From NCBI GenBank assembly GCA_018268875.1, contig JAFDVT010000603.1, positions 1 through 13,487 of the forward strand: a stretch of DNA of 13,487 bases. Reading direction: 5' to 3'. Both the position numbers and the translations under genes were made by a program. Source of the DNA: Acidobacteriota bacterium. Its GTDB lineage: Bacteria; Acidobacteriota; Terriglobia; Bryobacterales; Bryobacteraceae. This document shows positions 6,600 to 13,487 of the stretch, in pieces (position 1 is the first letter of the stretch; the number at the start of each line of letters is the position of its first letter). The notes below the pieces were generated by a model. That model was given only the letters and a program-made list of their open reading frames with translations. It did no database searches and had not been told where the DNA came from.

Positions 6600-7772
6600 A
6601 CTGACGCAGGCCATTTCCTTCTGATTGCGAACCACCAGCCTGCCTTCGGCGAGGGCGGGCTGGTTCCAGGTTTTGTCCCGCAAAATCGCCGCCTTGCCGA
6701 GTTCCTGAAACTGCGTTGGATCGGCCTTGACCAGCGCGACCTCGCCGGATTCTTCTGTCACCAGCAACTGGCCGTGGGAGGCGATCAACGCGACCTGCCC
6801 ATAGCCGTAGCGCCCGCCTTTCCACTTGCGCTGCCCCGTCGCCGCGTCGATGCAGCTCAGGATGTTCTCGTCCAGGCCGTAGATAAAGCCGTTGAAGAAC
6901 ACCGAACTGCTGAACTTGTTCTTCAGCAGCCTGTTTTCCCAAACGGCGGTGGCCTTGCCGTTGCGAACCTCGATCAACGCGGCGCCGTGCCCGTAGCCGG
7001 AGGAGATCAGCAAGCGGTCGTTCCCAATCAGGACAGGTTGGGCGGCGTTGACGTCGTAGCTGGTAGCCCAGGGAAAATCCCAAAGCAGAGCGCCGTTTTC
7101 CGGCTTGAGGGCGACGACACGGCTGGCGGTGACGGTGAGAATCTGGCGGGCGCCACCGATGGTGACGATCATGGGCGAGGCATAAGCGGGGTCGTCGTTG
7201 AGGGCGCCCCAGACGAGCTTGCCGGTGGTCTTGTCGTAGGCGACGATCGACTTGTTCGCGGTTCCGCCGGCGTGGGTGATGAGAAGGTTGCCGGCGATGA
7301 GCGGCGAGATCGAAACGCCGTAGGGAGCGGCTTTTCCGCCGTTTTCCTGCAGGATATTGTGCCTCCAGATGACGCGGCCGGAGTTCGCGTCGAGGGCGCG
7401 GAGTTCGCCTTGGGCGCCCTGGCAGTAGACGACCCCGGCGTCGAACGTCGGCGTGGAGCGAGGTCCGTCGCCGCCGAGGAACGAGTTGAAATCGGCATCC
7501 CAGGAGTTGACCCACAGGACCTTGCCGGTGGCGAGATCATAGGCGGCGGCAACCTCCTGCTTGTTGCGCTGTTCGATGGTGAAGGCTTTGCCGGCAGCGA
7601 TGCTGACGCCCGCGTAGCCGTTTCCGACGGGGACTTTCCACAGCACTCGCCAGGACGGCGACGGCTTGGATTGGCCTTTGTAGATGCCGTCGCGATCGAT
7701 GCCGCGATGGCCCGGCCAGTCCTGCGCGGAGGCGATCAGTACGAGGCTGAGGAAGATGCTTGTTGTGTTCAT
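6588..7772 (-). CDS. Secreted PQQ-like beta-propeller protein
   Basis: A 394-residue exported protein of the PQQ-like/quinoprotein beta-propeller repeat superfamily (the fold of BamB and of quinoprotein dehydrogenases). A short signal peptide ends near LIASAQ and is followed by DWPGHRGIDRDG, a variant of the WPQWRGPxRDG opening common in these proteins. Repeated propeller-blade motifs of the form TGKxxW recur: TGKVLW, SGRVIW, TGKLVW, NGALLW and TGQRKW. No dedicated PQQ-binding or catalytic residues can be assigned, so binding, assembly or scaffold functions are as likely as enzyme activity. ATG 7772 is chosen because it places the signal peptide at the N-terminus; the frame is open further upstream but overlaps the preceding gene. 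The gene starts 10 bp after the stop of the GNAT gene, so they probably form an operon. It overlaps the convergent S41 gene by 12 bp. Confidence 0.88.
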   Translation of the reverse strand: MNTTSIFLSLVLIASAQDWPGHRGIDRDGIYKGQSKPSPSWRVLWKVPVGNGYAGVSIAAGKAFTIEQRNKQEVAAAYDLATGKVLWVNSWDADFNSFLGGDGPRSTPTFDAGVVYCQGAQGELRALDANSGRVIWRHNILQENGGKAAPYGVSISPLIAGNLLITHAGGTANKSIVAYDKTTGKLVWGALNDDPAYASPMIVTIGGARQILTVTASRVVALKPENGALLWDFPWATSYDVNAAQPVLIGNDRLLISSGYGHGAALIEVRNGKATAVWENRLLKNKFSSSVFFNGFIYGLDENILSCIDAATGQRKWKGGRYGYGQVALIASHGQLLVTEESGEVALVKADPTQFQELGKAAILRDKTWNQPALAEGRLVVRNQKEMACVSLLD

Positions 7773-7782
7773 GACGCGAGAA

Positions 7783-8580
7783 TCACCCAAACTCAAATCC
7801 TGACATGGCGTAGACGAGCGATGGGTCCTGGGGGATGTTTCTTCCGGCGAGAGACATCCGCAGAAGACGCCGCGATGGGGCAAAACGAAGGCTGTGGGCG
7901 AGGCTCCTGGCTGCGGCGTGGGTTTCGAAAAGGTCCCAAAACATTGGCGTTTGGGGGTAATCTGCGACCGCCCAATTCGCCAACGATTCGGCGCGTTCCG
8001 GCGATTGCGCGACGCAAGGTCCTATTTGTGCGGCCTGCCGGCCGGGGCGATGCATGAGGAATGCGCCGTCGATCGCGCAGGTGTTGGGGAAGCTGGCGAG
8101 AAGTTGCAAACGGTCTACGCCGAAGGCTTGGCGATCCAACGAGAGGTCTGGTTCGCCGCCTGCCGTGAGGTCCGATAATACCGCTGGGGCGTTCGCCGGA
8201 CGAGCCCACCGTTCGACGATGCACTCGTCTTCAAAACCGAACTTGCGGTAGACGGGCGCACCGGCCTCGGTGGCGTCGAGCTTGACGCACGCGACATCGG
8301 AACAATAGTCGAGGCTGGCTTGGACGAGCGTCGACGCAAGGCCGCGCCCACGGTATTCGGGCAGGGTAAGAACCATGCCGATCCAGGCGAGTTCGCGATG
8401 GCCGTACACCATCGCGGTGGCCGACGCAACGATCCTGCCGTCGAGTTCGATGCAGAACGATTCGGCGAGATCGAGGACGCGTTGCCAGTCGGCCGCGGTC
8501 TGATTCCAGTTGGCGGATTCGGAAAGGGTAAGGGCTTGAGCCAGGTCCCCGGGGACCATTCGGCGAACTTGCGCGGTCAC
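7783..8580 (-). CDS. GNAT-family N-acetyltransferase with C-terminal accessory domain
   Basis: A 265-residue cytoplasmic acetyltransferase predicted to transfer acetyl from acetyl-CoA to an unknown amine. The GNAT domain spans about residues 4-130: strand one VRRMVPGDL, then GMVLTLPEYRGRGLAST, in which R77-G-R-G-L-A82 is the acetyl-CoA pyrophosphate loop (motif A), and the late motif PVYRKFGFE. A second region at about 150-265 resembles the C-terminal domain of YitH-like GNAT proteins (Acetyltransf_18 type). The start is a GTG at 8580, preferred over ATG 8559 because the first beta strand begins only five residues after it. No clear Shine-Dalgarno sequence is present. It is divergent from the receptor gene across a 51-bp spacer and is followed after 10 bp by the PQQ-propeller gene. 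The substrate cannot be predicted; the family call is firm. Confidence 0.88.
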   Translation of the reverse strand: MTAQVRRMVPGDLAQALTLSESANWNQTAADWQRVLDLAESFCIELDGRIVASATAMVYGHRELAWIGMVLTLPEYRGRGLASTLVQASLDYCSDVACVKLDATEAGAPVYRKFGFEDECIVERWARPANAPAVLSDLTAGGEPDLSLDRQAFGVDRLQLLASFPNTCAIDGAFLMHRPGRQAAQIGPCVAQSPERAESLANWAVADYPQTPMFWDLFETHAAARSLAHSLRFAPSRRLLRMSLAGRNIPQDPSLVYAMSGFEFG

Positions 8581-8602
8581 AGCTTTAGTGTGATATAAAG
8601 CT
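8581..8602. promoter_or_regulatory. Perfect 7-bp inverted repeat, candidate divergent operator
   Basis: AGCTTTA (8581-8587) and TAAAGCT (8596-8602) are exact inverted copies separated by 8 bp. They sit directly against the GTG of the GNAT gene and 29 bp before the receptor GTG. The right arm overlaps the -10 candidate for the receptor. Symmetry and position fit a dimeric transcription factor controlling both divergent genes; this is inference from sequence alone. Confidence 0.5.
8591..8599 (+). promoter_or_regulatory. Extended -10 promoter candidate for the receptor gene
   Basis: TGATATAAA fits the extended -10 form TGn-TATAAT with one mismatch. A transcript starting about 7 bp downstream would have a leader of about 25 nt before the GTG at 8632. 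No good -35 is visible at the right distance (a TTGCGC at 8569 is 19 bp away), which is acceptable for an extended -10 promoter. It overlaps the right arm of the inverted repeat. Confidence 0.45.
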
Positions 8603-8618
8603 TCGCAGTCTTTGCCTT

Positions 8619-8624
8619 GGAGGA
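8619..8624 (+). promoter_or_regulatory. Ribosome binding site fixing the receptor start
   Basis: GGAGGA lies 7 nt before the GTG at 8632. The alternative in-frame TTG at 8617 overlaps this site and would add five residues before the signal peptide, so GTG 8632 is the better start. Confidence 0.85.
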
Positions 8625-8631
8625 ACTGTAC

Positions 8632-11600
8632 GTGTCTTTTGTTCGGAGGTTGGCGGCCTGGGTTCTGCCGCTGCTATTGATTTCACAAAGCGCCATCGCC
8701 CAATCGGAGCGAGGCAATGTCACCGGGTTGGTGACCGACCCGACGGGCGCGGCAATTGCCGGCGCCGAAATACAAGTGATCAACACGGGTACCAATGAAA
8801 CCTGGCGCGGCGTGACGAGCGCGACGGGCGAATTTAACGCGCCGAACCTGCTTCCCGGCGCGTATCGCATGGAAGTGTCCGCGCAGGGATTCCGTCGATT
8901 TGTGCGTACGGGAATTGTTGTCGCGGCGGCGGGAACGGCTCGCGTGGAAGTGGCGTTGACGCTCGGCCAGGTGTCCGATGCGATCGAAGTATCGGCCGCG
9001 GTGTCGACCATCCAGACGGAGAACGCGAAGGTTTCGACGCAGGTTCAGAACAAGCTTGTGGACGAGTTGCCGCTGGTGGTGGGCGGCGCGATGCGGAGTC
9101 CATTCAACCTGGTGGCGGTGGTTCCGGAAGCTCGCGGGTCGGGTTCCGGATTCGCGCTGGGAGGCGGACAGGCTGGACAGTGGGACGCGACGCTCGATGG
9201 ACATAGCGTGGGAACCAATCGCGCGGCGGACACGGCGGAAGCGGCCTTGAATACGCCGTCGGTGGAAGCGTTGACCGAATTCACAGTGGATACGAACGGG
9301 TTCAAGGCGGAGTACGGACAGGCGGGCGGCGGCGTGATGACGTTCGCATCGAAGTCCGGTACGAACAAGCTGCATGGTTCGGCGTACGACTTTTTGCGGA
9401 ACGACAAGATGGACGCGCGCGGGTTCTTTGCGCGGACGCGGTCGATTTACCGGCAGAACGATTTTGGCGGCACGGTGTCGGGTCCGGTGGTAATTCCCAA
9501 GCTTTACAACGGCAAAGACAAGACCTTCTTCTTCGTCTCTTTTGAAGGCTTCCGGAACCGCGTGGGCGCCAACGCCACGATCCTGTCGGTGCCCACCGGC
9601 GAGATGTACAAAGGCGATTTCACCAAATGGGTGGATCAGAACAACAAGCTGATTTCGATTTACGATCCCGCGACGACGCGGGCCAATCCGAATGGCGCGG
9701 GTTCTATCCGCGACGTATTTCCGGGCAATGTGATTCCCACCAACCGGTTTTCGCAAACCGCCGCGTCGATCCTTCCGTTTGCGGCCAGCGTGGTTCCGAA
9801 CATGGGCGCCGCGCCCGGCACCAGCGCTTACGTTCGCAACAACTATCAGGTGTTGGGCGGAACCACGGTTACGCCGACCGACAAGTGGTCCGCCAAGGGC
9901 GATCATCTTTTGACGAGCAACCAGCGCCTGAGCTTTTTGTGGAACAGCACAAAGTACCGCAATGAGCCTGGTCCCGCGGGACCTCCCGGATTGCCGGTGC
10001 CGCTGTGGAGCGGTTCGATTCAGGCTTGGGACACCAGCGCGTACCGCGTGAGCCACGACTGGACGGTGAATTCGCGGATGGTGAATCACGCGTCGTTTGC
10101 GACCAATACGTTCAGCAAGAACAGCTATTCGGCGAACGTCGATCAGAACTGGGCGGGCAAGGTTTGCATCAAGAACGCGGTGGATTGCAACCAGAACTTT
10201 CCGACGTTGAACTTTACGGAATATGCGACCTGGGGTTCGCCGTCGTTCAACGGTACGGAGCAGCCCGGCTGGGGCTTCAAGGACGACTTGAGTTGGGTTC
10301 GCGGTTCGCACGCCTTGAAGTTCGGGTTCCAATTGCAGGACCAGAACGCGAACGGGTTCGGGCAGCAGGACATCGCGGGCCGCGCGGACTTCAACTTCCT
10401 GTCGACCAGCGTTCCGGGCAATACGACGTTCGCCACCGCGGGCGGCAGCAGCTTTGCCTCCTTCCTGTTGGGCGATGCGTACCTGGGACGTACGGAAACG
10501 ATTCGGCAGGTTCCGCAGAAGTACCGCTATTACGGGCTGTACGCGCAGGACGATTGGCGCATTTCGCGCAAGCTGGTGTTCAACTATGGACTGCGGTTCG
10601 ACACGACGCTGCCTCCGGTGAATCAGCGTGACGAGTATTCGGACTTTGATCCGACGCGCCCGAATCCAGCGGCCGGCAATCTTCCGGGAGCTCTGATTTT
10701 TGCGGGGAACGGAACGGGCCGGGAAGGGAAGCGGTCGCTCGTGCCCGGCTGGTATGGCGGCTGGGGTCCGCGGGTGGGGGTCGCGTACACGCCCGGGAAC
10801 AAGACGACGTTCCGCGCGGGATACGGGCGGTCGTTTTCGCGCGTGACCGCGGCCGGTAGCAGCGGACACTTCGCCGGTTTCATTGGTCAATACGTGTTCG
10901 ACAACACGTCGCAGGGAGTGCAGCCCACGTTCCGGCTGGATCAGGGATTGCCGGCCTATAAGCTGCCGCCGCTGATCGATCCTTCGTTTTCAAACGGCAA
11001 TACCGTTGACTATTGGAACGGCAGAGACGCCACACGGGCGCCCGAAAGCAATACCTGGACCTTCAATATGCAGCATCAGTTGACGTCGAACCTGGTGATT
11101 GAGGTGGGCTACAACGGGAGTTCGGGGAGCCACCTGCCGGCCAATCTGCTGAGCATGAATCAGGTTCCGACGGCGGTGTTGAACAGCCTGATTTCGCAGT
11201 ACGGCAACACGCAAGCGCTCGCGTTGCTGCGGGCTAATGTGACGTCCGCAACGGCGCAGCAAGCGGGCATTCGCGCACCGTTCGCGGGCTTTACGGGAAC
11301 CGTCGCGCAGGCGTTGCGTCCATTTCCCCAGTATTTGAACATCGTGACCGGGACGCAGGGAAATGGCGACAAGAGCGGCCATTCCACCTATCACGCGTTC
11401 GTATTGAAGGCGGACCGCCGGTTCGCCAAGGGGTTGACGTTCCAGTGGAACTACCTGTTTTCGAAGTTGCTGACCGATACCGATACGTATGCGGCCAACC
11501 AGGCGGCGGCGATGGATCAGTACAACCGCAGGCTCGAAAAGTCGATCGGGCAGTTCGACCAGACGCATGCGCTGAAGTTCTCCACGATTGTCGAACTGCC

Positions 11601-12114
11601 GTTCGGCAAGGGGCAGCGCTGGGTGCAGAAGGGGTTCCTGGCGCAGGTGATTGGCGGGTGGCGCGTGTCGGCGATTCAGGTCTATTCGAGCGGGTTCCCC
11701 ATCGCGTTGACGCGTAACAATCCGCTGCCGATCTTTAACGGGACGACGCGGCCTTACGTGACCAGTTACGAAGGATGGCGCGGCAAGGTGGCGGGCGATC
11801 AGTTCGACCCGGCGGTGGACCGGTTCATGGATCGCTCGGTATTCCCCACGCAGACGGCCTACTTTGGCAATTCGACACGGTACAACCCGAAGCTTCGCGC
11901 ATTTTGGAACCAGAACGAGAACGTGAGCCTGGCAAAGACGTTCCAGTTCGGCGAAGCGCTGCGGCTGGATTTGCGCGGGGAAGCGTTCAACGTCTTTAAC
12001 CGGACGGTGTTCGGCACCGGCAGCACGAACCTGGATGCGGCGACGTTCGGCGTGGTGACGAACCAAGTGAACGATCCTCGCCAGATGCAGGTGGCGTTGA
12101 AGCTGTACTGGTAG
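8632..12114 (+). CDS. Oar-like TonB-dependent outer-membrane receptor with carboxypeptidase-regulatory-like domain
   Basis: A 1,160-residue outer-membrane protein of the very large Oar-like family of Acidobacteriota. The signal peptide ends at SQSAIAQ. A carboxypeptidase-regulatory-like Ig fold (about 27-115) starts GNVTGLVTDPTGAAIAGAEI and contains LLPGAYRMEVSAQGF. A plug-like region (about 125-270) includes VEALTEFTVDTNGFKAEYG and GGGVMTFASKSGTNKLHGS. The rest, from about 300, is a beta-barrel with alternating aromatic strands such as YYGLYAQDDWRIS and FNYGLRFDTT, closing with QVALKLYW and its terminal aromatic, as expected for BAM-dependent insertion. No classical TonB box was recognised, so active transport is assumed from the family only. 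The ligand is unknown; relatives are often linked to uptake of large or polymeric substrates. Two close cysteines (VCIKNAVDC) may form a disulfide in an outer loop. It is transcribed alone and divergently from the GNAT gene, and ends 16 bp before the convergent heme/TPR gene. Confidence 0.93.
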   Translation: MSFVRRLAAWVLPLLLISQSAIAQSERGNVTGLVTDPTGAAIAGAEIQVINTGTNETWRGVTSATGEFNAPNLLPGAYRMEVSAQGFRRFVRTGIVVAAAGTARVEVALTLGQVSDAIEVSAAVSTIQTENAKVSTQVQNKLVDELPLVVGGAMRSPFNLVAVVPEARGSGSGFALGGGQAGQWDATLDGHSVGTNRAADTAEAALNTPSVEALTEFTVDTNGFKAEYGQAGGGVMTFASKSGTNKLHGSAYDFLRNDKMDARGFFARTRSIYRQNDFGGTVSGPVVIPKLYNGKDKTFFFVSFEGFRNRVGANATILSVPTGEMYKGDFTKWVDQNNKLISIYDPATTRANPNGAGSIRDVFPGNVIPTNRFSQTAASILPFAASVVPNMGAAPGTSAYVRNNYQVLGGTTVTPTDKWSAKGDHLLTSNQRLSFLWNSTKYRNEPGPAGPPGLPVPLWSGSIQAWDTSAYRVSHDWTVNSRMVNHASFATNTFSKNSYSANVDQNWAGKVCIKNAVDCNQNFPTLNFTEYATWGSPSFNGTEQPGWGFKDDLSWVRGSHALKFGFQLQDQNANGFGQQDIAGRADFNFLSTSVPGNTTFATAGGSSFASFLLGDAYLGRTETIRQVPQKYRYYGLYAQDDWRISRKLVFNYGLRFDTTLPPVNQRDEYSDFDPTRPNPAAGNLPGALIFAGNGTGREGKRSLVPGWYGGWGPRVGVAYTPGNKTTFRAGYGRSFSRVTAAGSSGHFAGFIGQYVFDNTSQGVQPTFRLDQGLPAYKLPPLIDPSFSNGNTVDYWNGRDATRAPESNTWTFNMQHQLTSNLVIEVGYNGSSGSHLPANLLSMNQVPTAVLNSLISQYGNTQALALLRANVTSATAQQAGIRAPFAGFTGTVAQALRPFPQYLNIVTGTQGNGDKSGHSTYHAFVLKADRRFAKGLTFQWNYLFSKLLTDTDTYAANQAAAMDQYNRRLEKSIGQFDQTHALKFSTIVELPFGKGQRWVQKGFLAQVIGGWRVSAIQVYSSGFPIALTRNNPLPIFNGTTRPYVTSYEGWRGKVAGDQFDPAVDRFMDRSVFPTQTAYFGNSTRYNPKLRAFWNQNENVSLAKTFQFGEALRLDLRGEAFNVFNRTVFGTGSTNLDAATFGVVTNQVNDPRQMQVALKLYW

Positions 12115-12130
12115 CACTACCGCGCGTTGG

Positions 12131-13487
12131 CTATTTGCCCATCTGGCGCAGTACATCGGCGGCGCGCTGGCGGATTTCCTCGTCTGGACCAGCGGCCGCC
12201 TTGCGCAGATGGGGGATGGCTTCGGCGATGTTCCCGGTAGCGGCCAGCGACAATCCCAAACCGAAGGCGGCACGCATCGACGTGGGGCGAAGACGTGCCG
12301 CTTCGCGATAGTGAGCGACTGCGGCGGTCTGCTGATTGCGAGCCATCAACAGATCGCCGAGGAGTTCGTGGGCGTCGGCAAAGGTCGCGTCGGCTTGCAG
12401 GCAGGCCTCGAGTTCGCGCTGGGCGTCGTCGTAGCGTCCCGTTTTCCCGAAGAGCATCGCGTAGTTGTAACGAGTGCCCGCGTCGTTGGGACGTAGCTTC
12501 AACGAGCGGTCGAACTCCGCCTGCGCTTCGGCCATGCGGCCGGTTTCGAGCAACAGGTTGGCGAGGTTGCCGTGGGCGTCGGCGTAGTTGGGCTGTATGC
12601 GCAAGGCCTCGCGGAAGGAGGCTTCGGCGCGTTCGGGTTCACCGGCCTGGAAGCGCAGAATGCCGATGTTGTTGTGGGCTTCCGGCAGATCGGCATCGCG
12701 CGCGATTGCTTTTTCCAGCGCGGACAACGAGTCCGACATTCGTCCCAACGACCGGTAGCTGAGGCCGAGTTCGAGCCAGGGGTACGGACGGGTTGGCGAG
12801 AGCGTCGCGGACCGTTGCAACGCGGTGATTGCCTCGGCGTGCTGCGAGGAGCGGCGTAGCGCCGCGCCCAGTTTCTGCCAGGCAACGGCCGAGGACGGAT
12901 TGCGCCGAACCGCTTGGCGATACCAAGGCAGAGCCTTTGCGAGTTGGTTTTGGTTTTCCAAAGCCTCCGCCAGTTCGAGGTACCAATCGGCACGCTGTGG
13001 CGCGTAGCGCTGGATCGCGGCGGTGAGTTGTGCGATGCCGGCGTCGAGGTTGCTGCGCTGCTTCACTTGCGCGAGGGCCCGGTAGAGATCGGCGTCGGCG
13101 ACGCCTGTGAGCGACGGCGGATAGTACGGAACAACCTCGCCGCGGTAGTTGTCGATGCGTTCCTTGCGCTCGGCGAGGAGGTCGCCGGCCGGCTTGGTAC
13201 GCGAGATGAGGTGGTCCGTCATGACGACGTGGATGACGTCTTCGGTGCGGCGCTTGGGCATGTGGCAGTCCGCGCAGCCGGTGACCTTCGCGGCCGGATG
13301 CGATGCCTTGCTGAGCGCGCCGCTATGGCATTGGCGGCAGGCGTTGTCGTAGTGGTTGACGGCATCGGCACCACGGGGCGCATGGTGCGGGTCATGGCAC
13401 GTCGTGCAAAGCATCTTGTTATTGCTGCTGCTGCTTTTGAGGTAGCAGGCGGATTGGCGGAGACGGTAGGCCGAATTCACGTTCTCG
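12131..13487 (-). CDS. Multiheme cytochrome-like/TPR protein, N-terminus beyond window
   Basis: The C-terminal 451 residues of a larger protein. The frame stays open to the window edge, and the GTG at 13480 is taken as an internal Val because the heme domain is incomplete there. Three c-type heme-attachment motifs are visible: CTTCH (13394-13408, followed by DPHH), CRQCH (13325-13339) and CADCH (13262-13276, followed by MPKRR). This is the doubled-CXXCH/cytochrome c554-like arrangement, so more motifs probably lie upstream. About nine tetratricopeptide repeats follow (visible residues about 124-445), for example PEAHNNIGILRFQAGE and ADAHGNLANLLLETGR. Covalent heme would require export to the periplasm, and a signal peptide should be found in the missing part. 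The TPR part suggests a docking role; redox partner and electron route are unknown. It is convergent with the receptor gene. Confidence 0.87.
   Translation of the reverse strand, partial: ENVNSAYRLRQSACYLKSSSSNNKMLCTTCHDPHHAPRGADAVNHYDNACRQCHSGALSKASHPAAKVTGCADCHMPKRRTEDVIHVVMTDHLISRTKPAGDLLAERKERIDNYRGEVVPYYPPSLTGVADADLYRALAQVKQRSNLDAGIAQLTAAIQRYAPQRADWYLELAEALENQNQLAKALPWYRQAVRRNPSSAVAWQKLGAALRRSSQHAEAITALQRSATLSPTRPYPWLELGLSYRSLGRMSDSLSALEKAIARDADLPEAHNNIGILRFQAGEPERAEASFREALRIQPNYADAHGNLANLLLETGRMAEAQAEFDRSLKLRPNDAGTRYNYAMLFGKTGRYDDAQRELEACLQADATFADAHELLGDLLMARNQQTAAVAHYREAARLRPTSMRAAFGLGLSLAATGNIAEAIPHLRKAAAGPDEEIRQRAADVLRQMGK

Noticed and set aside
8683..10890. Long open frame of 735 codons antisense to the receptor gene.
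   Set aside because: Arg/His/Pro-rich composition typical of a shadow frame in G+C-rich DNA, with no recognisable domain, while the opposite strand encodes a clear receptor.
12110..12121. Small hairpin GGTAG-CA-CTACC at the receptor stop codon.
   Set aside because: Five pairs with a two-base loop cannot form well and no T tract follows; likely chance.
10990..12273. Antisense open frame of 427 codons across the receptor 3' end.
   Set aside because: It crosses the receptor gene and part of the heme/TPR gene in a different frame, with no domain or start signal.

Overview
The window is G+C-rich, gene-dense bacterial chromosome. It reads as an Acidobacteriota genome, most like the Solibacter/Bryobacter group. 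The basis is the combination of a roughly 1,160-residue Oar-like outer-membrane receptor with an N-terminal carboxypeptidase-regulatory-like domain, a WPGHRG-type PQQ-propeller protein, secreted S41 peptidases and a heme-CxxCH/TPR fusion. The taxonomy is inferred from gene content; there is no rRNA or tRNA. No mobile element, CRISPR array, prophage or RNA gene was recognised.

Layout. (1) Positions 38-2559, minus strand: a fused anthranilate synthase, trpE(G), followed by a small Cys/His-rich membrane protein whose ATG overlaps the trpE(G) stop by one base. (2) Positions 2560-2645: a divergent intergenic region holding a 51-bp nested inverted repeat. (3) Positions 2646-6599, plus strand: three overlapping genes, a DinB-superfamily protein and two tandem secreted S41-peptidase paralogues. 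The first paralogue keeps catalytic-type residues. The second has lost the His, the Ser motif and the Gly-Gly oxyanion motif, and looks like a pseudoprotease. (4) Positions 6588-8580, minus strand: a GNAT acetyltransferase followed by a secreted PQQ-like beta-propeller protein; the latter overlaps the second S41 gene tail-to-tail by 12 bp. (5) Positions 8581-8631: a 51-bp divergent spacer with a perfect 7-bp inverted repeat over an extended -10 promoter candidate. (6) Positions 8632-12114, plus strand: the Oar-like receptor. (7) Positions 12131-13487, minus strand: the C-terminal part of a multiheme-motif/TPR protein that runs off the window.

How the genes fit together. Apart from trpE(G), which makes anthranilate for tryptophan, most products are predicted to be exported or envelope proteins: the S41 pair, the PQQ propeller, the receptor and the heme/TPR protein. 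No single pathway joins all of them. The tightest units are trpE(G) with its membrane-protein partner, and DinB with the protease/pseudoprotease pair. These two units share the palindromic intergenic region. The least-explained features are the protease/pseudoprotease pair, the structured trpE(G)/DinB intergenic region with a Met-Pro-Pro-Pro micro-ORF, and the trpE(G)-coupled Cys/His membrane protein.
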